Shown piece by piece: positions 56,911 through 64,000 of a DNA stretch of 64,000 nucleotides. The notes below the pieces were generated by a model. It saw only the letters and a list, made by a program, of their open reading frames with translations. It searched no databases and was not told where the DNA came from. Position numbers and translations under genes: made by a program. This stretch comes from Silene conica (lineage: Eukaryota; Streptophyta; Magnoliopsida; Caryophyllales; Caryophyllaceae), in assembly GCA_029255685.2 (NCBI GenBank), contig CM055315.2, forward strand, positions 30,757,501 through 30,821,500, read 5' to 3'. Within the stretch, counting starts at the first letter, position 1. The number at the start of each line of letters is the position of its first letter.

Positions 56911-57006
56911 AATCACATTAATCACACCAAAACCCATTTACGCATTTACTTCGTAAATGATATCAAATTGACCTCTCTCCCTTATGTCAATACTTGTTGT
57001 CACAAG

Positions 57007-57652
57007 TAGTGATGACAGTGGGTCGAGAACCCAATCTAGACCCTTAGGATCTGACCCTAACGGGTCGGGTATGAGTTTGAATTTTTGAGACCCACTCGGG
57101 TATGGGTCGGATATGGGTCTTATATAAAAACTTCGGGTCCGGGTTCGGGTCTTGGTCTTGGGACCCTACCCTACCCGACCCTTAGACCCTTATATTTATT
57201 AAAAAAAGAAAAAGAAAAACAAAAAACACACGTACGAACGTCAATAACCCAAATTAAATAATATACACAAACAGATGATCCTTATTAATTATCATACTAT
57301 ACGCATATCCAATTAACCATTAAGAATAACGAGGAAATTGCTGAAAATGATGAGTTTGGGTACGGTAACTGTTATATTTTAGGGTAAGGTATGGGTAATG
57401 ATCCAAATAATCAACACTTTGTAATACTTAAATCAAAACTTTGTAATTTATTCGAACTTTGGTATATTTTATTGAATGACTCGTTAAGAAAAATTGGACC
57501 CTAGGATAGACCCATTTCGGACCCAGACCCATTAGGATTGGGTATTGGTCCATTAATTTCAGACCTTTTAGGGTTTGGGTCGGGTATGGGTCTAAGGTTT
57601 TTTATTTCGAGTCGGGTCGGGTCTTGTCGAACCTTACCCGTCGTCATCCCTA
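57007..57652. mobile_element. hAT-like non-autonomous DNA element (646 bp)
   Basis: An 8-bp direct repeat with one mismatch, GTCACAAG (56999-57006) and GTCACGAG (57653-57660), flanks ends TAGTGATGACAGTGGGTCG and, in reverse complement, TAGGGATGACGACGGGTAAG. GGGTCGGGT-type repeats lie just inside both ends. An 8-bp target repeat and this end type fit hAT. No coding sequence was seen. Confidence 0.85.
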
Positions 57653-57660
57653 GTCACGAG

Positions 57661-58233
57661 GGAGATAACATACATGGGTATCTACAGACTACAGTAGGAA
57701 AGGGGTAGTTTATGACAGTTGTAGTTGGTCGGCGAAAACGGGCATGGTTATGGTGGTGGTTGGCAAGCAAGGCAATGGCCGTGTCCGATGGTCTATAGTT
57801 ATACGTAGTAGTGTTGTCTTTGTAAACATTCTAAGATTTTTTTTTTCAATGGATTATGGAGTGTTGTTGGTCAACAAAAATAGTACAGGTTGGATTTGTT
57901 ATTTTCAATGTACATGGTGATTTTCTATTCTTTATACTCCTTGCCTTTTTTTCAATTAGAGAAAATATTAGAGAGAAAATGAGGTGAGAAATGTCTGGCT
58001 ATAATTGTCAATAATGTATTCAGATGAGTAAAATGTGTACTGAAAATCAGCACCCGAGATTTATAACTTCAAAGTTGCTCCATTTCTTAAAGATGAAACT
58101 ATGAATGAAATGGAGTATCCTACATTTTTAACATGCACTCACACAAAAAAGCGTGCCAGGATTAGACGCAATCTGCTCTGAGGCCAACAAAAAATGGGTC
58201 ACAGAGACAAGCAGGAGAGACAAGAGAGATCAA
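57661..58233. other. Intergenic DNA and 3' flank of the dihydroxyacetone kinase gene
   Basis: No supported ORF. The part nearest 58233 should hold the gene's 3' untranslated region (minus strand). I could not fix a poly(A) site. Confidence 0.5.
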
Positions 58234-61200
58234 TCAGCCGTGTGGCGCAGAACATACGTTCTTGACAGCAATCGCTGCAGCCCTATACCATGCAGCAGCA
58301 GCCATAGCACCAGGATCTGGAACGGAAGCTAGAATATCACTGGAGATATAAGTTGAACGACCAGCCTGCAATATTACACAAGTTCACACAGCTTTCAGCA
58401 GCAATCAACATGTTCACCGTAATATACATAATCTTTCTAAGCTAGAACCCATCCCAAATTCGATTCCCAATTTTTAATGTTTCTGTAACATATTTTTGCA
58501 TCTCTTGTTAACCACCTCTACTGTATCAACGCTGGGCAGTAGTTCCATTGCATCCGATACCCCCATCCCCTTTGAACTGCAGTGACTAATATAACATCAA
58601 TTCAATTATATGGGATACTGATGCCCATGACACAACTTCCATTGAAAAGGCGGCCTTGTGTAAATCTGAGAGTCCAAAACAGGTGGCTACCTCATCAAAC
58701 CGCTCATGACTCATGAGTCATGACGAACATATGGACACTTTGTAAAACAATCTTTTCACATCACTCATTTTGTAGAATAGTTACCATCCATAGTACTTCT
58801 AGTGCCAAACACTAAGCTAATAACCAATTCTTTTTACATCTTGCAAAACTGGTATATCCATTCATTCAATCAGGACCGTAGCTAATCCAAGAAGAGATCC
58901 TTCCACCATACTATTATAATAACCCAATCTGCACTAAGATTGGAGACTTCATATTCCAACATCTCTACTTCAATCACCTTAGCATGCATTGACCTATGGG
59001 CTATGACGCTAGAATATTTTGTTAATTTATCAGTCCTGGAAAGCACTAAAAGACTGCCAAGGGGTAAGGAGAATAACAACTCTCCCTTTCACCAAGAGAA
59101 GAGTAGCACAGAGAATTAATAGGATGATGTAAGTGTGACTGGCAGAGAATTTTATATGGTTTCTATGTGATTCAGGTGTACCGTATAAAGTAAAGGCTAA
59201 ATTCTATATCACGACAATTAGGCATGCACTCCTATATGACCTCTTATATCAAAATACGTGTTGGGCAATGTAAGAGTCATGTGCAAAATATTAGTAACAA
59301 AAGATGAGTGTAACACAAATATGAACGTTCCGCCAGATGTTCGACTATACAAGGAAAGATAGGAAATATATGTTGAGGAACGACGTGGTGCGGAAGAAGG
59401 CTAAGAGTTGTGTTCTATTGAAGATAAGCTGCGGAGAAATCATTTTCATGTAGTTTGGCCATGTGAGACGGTGATATGAGGCCCTGATTACGAGGTTTGA
59501 AAAATGGGGAATAATAAGATTTTCGTATTAAGAGGACCCAAACAAACATGGATTAGATTGATTGAGAACGATATGAATTGGTTGGGAATTAGAGGAAAAA
59601 AGACATTCAAGAGGACAAAGCGGAGAGAGAATAACGTAGAGGATGTAAATTGATATTTGGATTTCTGCTTTACTTTTATTTTTATTTAAAAAAACCATTT
59701 AATTTTCGAATTTTTATCATTTCTTTACTTTTTCAAAGCTTTCTAGTTTCTACCTTTTTGTTCTTCACATTTTCTTACTCTCTTATTTTACAACTTATTA
59801 ATTCAAAGTTAGTTCATTTCATTTAGTTTGTCTTTATAGAACCTTTTTATTTGCACGTGTGCATGCTTTTCGGCTCATGCCCAAGCGATGATTCTGACCG
59901 CAAATCATTTTGAAACTAAGGCTTTGTTGTTATGGTTGTTGTATCCCAACTTTTTACCGGTTCTATTCTACCAAGATCTATCATTTTGTTTGTCAGCTGT
60001 ATGTGGATCGTGGGGGTACTAAGCTTGGAAGATGCAAGTGTGATTTGAGAAGCTCATTAAATTATAGTCATATAGCTTAACAAGAATCAGCATCCATCTC
60101 ACAGATAAAGCCACAAGTCCAATTACCATCAATTGTTATTAGATTAACCCGTGTCAGTAGCTAGTTCACACTAAAAGAATGAATACATAAAACGTACCAG
60201 CGCCTGCATGTGCTTAGTAGACTCTGCACCACTCAATGCCGCTTCAGATGACTTCACAAATGCATCCAAGGGATCATCCTCAGCATTTAACCTCTGTGTA
60301 TGATAGTAAATCACTATATACAATAGGGATAAATACCACTAACAAATTCAACATTACCCCAATGCCTCAAGAACTTCCACAAATGGTGGTGAGGTGAGGG
60401 GATCAAATGTACTTACTCCTGGACTGTTGCACAGAGAGGCAATTTCCAAATGTCCCAAAACGTAAATTGCATCAAGTGACTGTTAGTTCACAATTAAAAG
60501 ACGTGCAGCCAATTTAGGAAACTAATTTTCTTTATTTCATCATAATTTAAAGCCAAACAATAGAATTTTAACGGCTTAATTAATCGATAAAAAAAATCAA
60601 AACCAACCAACCTCACGAAGAACTTCAGATGCTGGAATCAGGGCATCTAACAGTGTCCGGTAGCCTGTCTGAGCCCCACCATACTTGCTCACAGCTGCGA
60701 TAGCAGCCTCAAGTGCAGACGCCCCTACGTATAATAGGGATTAGGAGAAGTCATGACAAAGATTGACATATCTCAATCATAACATAATCTTACATTCCTT
60801 AGACGTAATTGTTCCCTGGCTAGTTGTCTTCAAGCTGGCATATGCAGCATTAAAGAGTATGTCATATCTGTTCAGGAACGAGAACTTTTTCTTTAATAGA
60901 AGATGGAAATGAACACAATTCATACGTAACATGGATACACAAAGGTGTCGAGAAGGTTACGAAGGTAAGAAGGGGAGATTGTCATACATAATACCACTCG
61001 TTCCTCCCATAACCTTTCTGACAGAAAATCCAATTTCCTTTATTGTCTCCAGGACATCATTCAAGGGATAGCTGGAATTATGGTAATATGTGTCAGATTA
61101 TTCACAAAACTATAAATAAAACTTAATACTATAACTGAACCCTATAAATCTCAATGAGATGAATTACATCCAGCAACAGACTTTACACAAAAATTAATAG

Positions 61201-63254
61201 GCATCAACCAGAAAGCACTTTATTAATCTAAGTGACCTAAGGAAAACAAGTAAAAACATAGACATACAATGTCCCAGAAAATCACTCTAATAGTCATACA
61301 ATGTGCACGTAATTTTTAGATGATAAAATAATGGTTACGCATAGTTGAATAAATGAATGGTTAGGCTTGCATGATATGATTATAATTATGTTCAATATCT
61401 AGGGAATCAACCTCGACTCGACCGTCGCGGAATCAACCTCAACTCGACCGTCCCTTAATCTTAAAGCATAAATCATGGTTTAAAATCATGGTGTCCCGGA
61501 ATCAACCTCGACTCGACTGTCGCACTCCAAGGAGCGGTTATCGTGGTGATATTTATCTTACAAGCTTTTGTTGATATTTTACCATCTATTGGACAATTTA
61601 CATATACGATTAAACCTATTTAGAATAATTAGTTTGATTAATGTCCGAGTAAATTTTAGATGATATTTTACCTTTTATTGGAGAAGATATAATGTTATGC
61701 TTAACTTGGTTGTAACGACTAACGAGTACTAAGGACCTTTACTTATACTACAGACTACAGGCTAAGAGGAAATATTATAATCATATTACTTTAATATTGA
61801 ATCATATTCCAATCAAATCACACAAGACAAGTATTCAATGGAGGACAAAACAATGGCAAAGGTGGAAGTAAGGAACACTAACAAAACTGAAGCGACTTTT
61901 TGAACATACTTCATAAACCACTTATCATTTCAGTGTGAGAAGTTTATGGCCTCAGCAGAAAAAATGTAGACAAAAATAACAAGTAAATGATTTATGGAAT
62001 TTGAATGCTAGCGTTAGCCCAATAGTAGCAGCAATATTACAATTTACTGATTTAGTTGAACACTCAAGAGTAAAATGAGTAAGAGAGATTATTATATCCC
62101 CACAATAACCCTTCGGCCTTGATAGAAGAGATAATGATCAAAACCATTCAGTCCACCCATTTATTGCAGCATAAACTTTCAAGCAGTCTTCAATTTTCTT
62201 TCTTATTTCATGTTCGCTAGACTCTCATCAAATGCTGCTCCGTGCCTCTCACTGCCTTTCCCTCCAACATTTTTCTTTCATGGTTTTATTTTCTACAGAC
62301 ACCCACCAACAATAAGGAAAGTTCGTTCTTAGCTAAGAACCTCTTGTAAGACCCCACCATTGCTAATGCTCTCAAGTAGGAAAACTCTATGGAAGCCCAC
62401 GACTTATGAGAGACGATAGAAGGTCCCACATTCCCACCATTGCTATTGTTTTTGCTTGATTTCATTCAATCAAATGAGAAGACTTACATGGCTATTTATA
62501 TAGCGGTTATGTTGGTTGAACATCCATTTCACCAACTTTGAGATTATTATAGGCAGTTAATATCAAACTTCTCTAAATTATCCTTAAGCTTACACTTTGC
62601 TAGAGACTTAGTACTAGAATTTTCATATGGTATTCGTCTAAATATCTCTAGTAAATAGATTTTTCTAGATTATCATTTAACACCCATGTCCGACACTGGA
62701 ACAGAAGTATAATTCTTGCACACTTAGTTTAAGACAAGAAAGATACTAATTTTCGAAAAATAGAGGAACCCGACAAATGGACATGCACCCGGATTAGAAA
62801 CCATTAACCGAGTCTGAGTAACAAAAGTCTTCTATGAGGGAATTGAATGTTCTCGGTCGCTTTTGAATGCAAAACGCTCTTACACTCTCACCCAACTTGT
62901 CCTAAATATAGTTACTTTTTTGTCATTGACGAGTTATATAGTTACCACTTACCAATACCATACAATTAAACTGGAAACTTACAATTTTTTCATGTCTTCT
63001 AACATTGCTGATGCACCACGAACCATCTGAAACACCGTCAAAACATCAGGCTCTGCTTGATTACATTTTGTATCATAAAGAGATTGGAGAAGCTGGAGAG
63101 AGGTACTAACCGTAGTTCCACAATCACCATCACCAACTTTACTATCCCATTCATTAAGCCTATCCCTAAGACTAATCAATTCACTAGCTGCTGCTTCAAT
63201 AGCTGCCTCCAGAATGAGTCCTTGCTTGTTCAACTGCTCTGGACGAGTTGAGAG
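58234..63254 (-). CDS. DAK: Dihydroxyacetone kinase / triokinase-FMN cyclase type protein, 3' eight exons
   Basis: Exons in transcript order: 63254-63111, 63026-62983, 61071-60988, 60867-60794, 60724-60612, 60293-60198, 58365-58234, plus upstream exons beyond the right edge. That gives seven visible exons, and 228 residues read through seven GT-AG junction-consistent phases to TGA at 58234-58236. They form the whole C-terminal DhaL/DAK2 domain, which binds Mg-ATP. Visible are the three metal-binding Asp (EWDSKVGDGDCGTT), GGTSGI, GGAQTGYRTLLDAL, and the end AGRSTYISSDILASVPDPGA. The family phosphorylates dihydroxyacetone and glyceraldehyde in the cytosol, and some members also cyclise FAD to cyclic FMN. 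The N-terminal substrate-binding (DhaK) domain lies outside the window. Introns are 84, 1911, 120, 69, 318 and 1832 nt. The donor after 60612 (GTTGGT) is weak. The frame is intact, so the gene looks functional. Confidence 0.93.
58366..60197 (-). other. Last intron of the DAK gene (1832 nt)
   Basis: Donor GTACGT, acceptor ATATTGCAG. It contains a degenerate LINE 3' fragment on the opposite strand. The rest is unremarkable AT-rich sequence. Confidence 0.85.
59320..59955 (+). mobile_element. L1-like LINE 3'-end remnant in a DAK intron
   Basis: Plus-strand conceptual readings resemble the C-terminus of plant L1 ORF2: FGHVRR near 59455, then RGPKQTWIRLIENDMNWLGI near 59530-59590. A 3' tail with GTTGTTATGGTTGTTGT (59925-59942) follows. 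The element is 5'-truncated and carries in-frame stops. It is antisense to the host gene. Exact ends and target repeat were not found. Confidence 0.6.
61072..62982 (-). other. Large DAK intron (1911 nt)
   Basis: Donor GTAAGT, acceptor TAATTCCAG. It contains a small 24-bp repeat (61403-61521). No ORF or recognisable transposon was found in the remainder. Confidence 0.85.
61403..61521. repeat. 24-bp repeat, three copies, in a DAK intron
   Basis: Three near-identical units starting GGAATCAACCTCGACTCGAC at 61403, 61429 and 61498. The first two are almost adjacent, and the third is 45 bp away. Confidence 0.8.
63027..63110 (-). other. 84-nt in-frame intron of the DAK gene
   Basis: Donor GTTAGT after codon ACG, acceptor GTGTTTCAG before ATG. 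The length is 28 codons and the frame has no stop, so retention would insert 28 residues directly after the GDGDCGTT motif instead of truncating the protein. Known family sequences run CGTT directly into a residue pair and RGA, which supports splicing. Confidence 0.8.
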
Positions 63255-64000
63255 CTGGCGAACAGAAAACAACAGTAAATGTCAGCAGCAGATGAGGAAC
63301 TGAACACAAGACGTAGGCTGATAGAATTTATTCTCAAAAGATACATTAAAACTTAAAAGTCGTTCAGCAGCCTTGGATTATCATGACACACGCATCCGCG
63401 AAGATAGCCATGAGGAAAGGTACGCTCGTCCTCACGAAAGACGTCAGGATTGCACCAAAAGGGGAGCACTAAAAATTAGATAATAGGGTTTTTCTTTCTA
63501 AAAATATATCAACTAGAAAATCAGTATATGAAATCAGGTATAGATGCTGCAAGCAGCTGAAGCCACCAACACTTTTAACACTATTTAGAATAATGTTTCC
63601 AAAGCAAGGCAGTATGAATTTATTTGGGGTTCAAGAATAAAACACAAATAAAAAAGGAATTCGAAACTGGAGAAATTTTCTCCATCACAAATCGCCGTTT
63701 GAAAGGCGATTTTTGTACTACATGAACAGTGTCAAAAGTCAAAACTAAATGGACATAGGTCAACAGTGCCAAAAATTATGCATAGAACAACCATGGCGAG
63801 CAGCGGCTCTTGTCTCATTAAATGATAAAACCGCCACTCGCAAAGATCGCTATATTCAGCACCTATGTTTTAAAAAGAAATCCAAGCAATGTTCACCAGG
63901 TGCAAAAACCGCCAGTGGCGGTTCACTTTCAAACCACCATTCATAGTGGTCGTTCAATCCGTTCCACAGTCTGCTGGAAACCATGTTGCTAATTATTTTT
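63255..64000 (-). other. Upstream intron of the DAK gene, partial, with palindromes
   Basis: The acceptor TTCTGTTCGCCAG ends at 63255. No upstream exon was recognised to the window edge. It holds two perfect short palindromes: AAATCGCC/GGCGATTT (63689-63696, 63705-63712) and AACCGCC/GGCGGTT (63907-63913, 63917-63923). These suggest a small unnamed repeat element at about 63680-63960. Confidence 0.55.

Noticed and set aside
57007-57652. Tandem GGGTCGGGT repeats as a telomere-like or satellite tract
   Set aside because: They are subterminal repeats of an hAT-like element, with clear inverted ends and an 8-bp target repeat.

Overview
The window is plant nuclear DNA, almost certainly from a flowering plant with a large, retrotransposon-rich genome. 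It holds Ty1/copia-type, Athila-type and chromovirus-type LTR elements, a tRNA-derived SINE, an L1-like LINE remnant, Mutator-like and hAT-like DNA elements, and one spliced host gene with GT-AG introns. I think a eudicot is likely, but I could not fix the species. Positions 1-52795 form one nest of LTR elements. Positions 52796-64000 are gene-bearing host DNA.

The nest can be read in order because target-site repeats survive and the two copia-type copies (A and B) act as references for each other. Copy B (minus strand) lies in pieces at 22980-23356, 36373-39532 and 50003-52795. It is interrupted by a minus-strand chromovirus C (23357-36372, target repeat CCACA) and a plus-strand, partly tandem chromovirus-like element D (39533-50002, target repeat ACTAC). 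Copy A (plus strand, 3723-7159 and 20908-22979) probably sits in B and runs off the left edge. A is interrupted by an Athila element (1-3722, minus) and by an Athila-like element with three LTRs and two internal regions (7160-20907, target repeat GTTAT). C is interrupted by a solo LTR (28356-31228) and, in its left LTR only, by a SINE (24538-24745). All these LTR elements are treated as fossils. The three-LTR element looks very young, because its LTRs are nearly identical.

The most unusual material is inside LTRs. The solo LTR carries eleven stem-loops in a row whose loops are conserved while the stems differ but stay complementary, including G-U pairs. Two further hairpins, on either side of the array, share a GTAA loop on different stems. 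This is the pattern expected of conserved RNA structure. Separately, short GC-rich palindromic boxes occur in pairs at a fixed phase: 21 bp in nine of nine pairs in each full unit of the three-LTR element, and 15 bp in seven of eight pairs shared by the Athila LTR and the unrelated solo LTR.

The host segment holds a gene-like relic (about 52800-53655), a 3.0-kb Mutator-like non-autonomous element with a 9-bp target repeat (53907-56910), a 646-bp hAT-like element (57007-57652), and the 3' part of a dihydroxyacetone kinase/triokinase-type gene on the minus strand (58234-63254, continuing past the right edge). Eight exons encode 228 residues of the ATP-binding DhaL/DAK2 domain. One of its introns is 84 nt long, in frame and free of stops.
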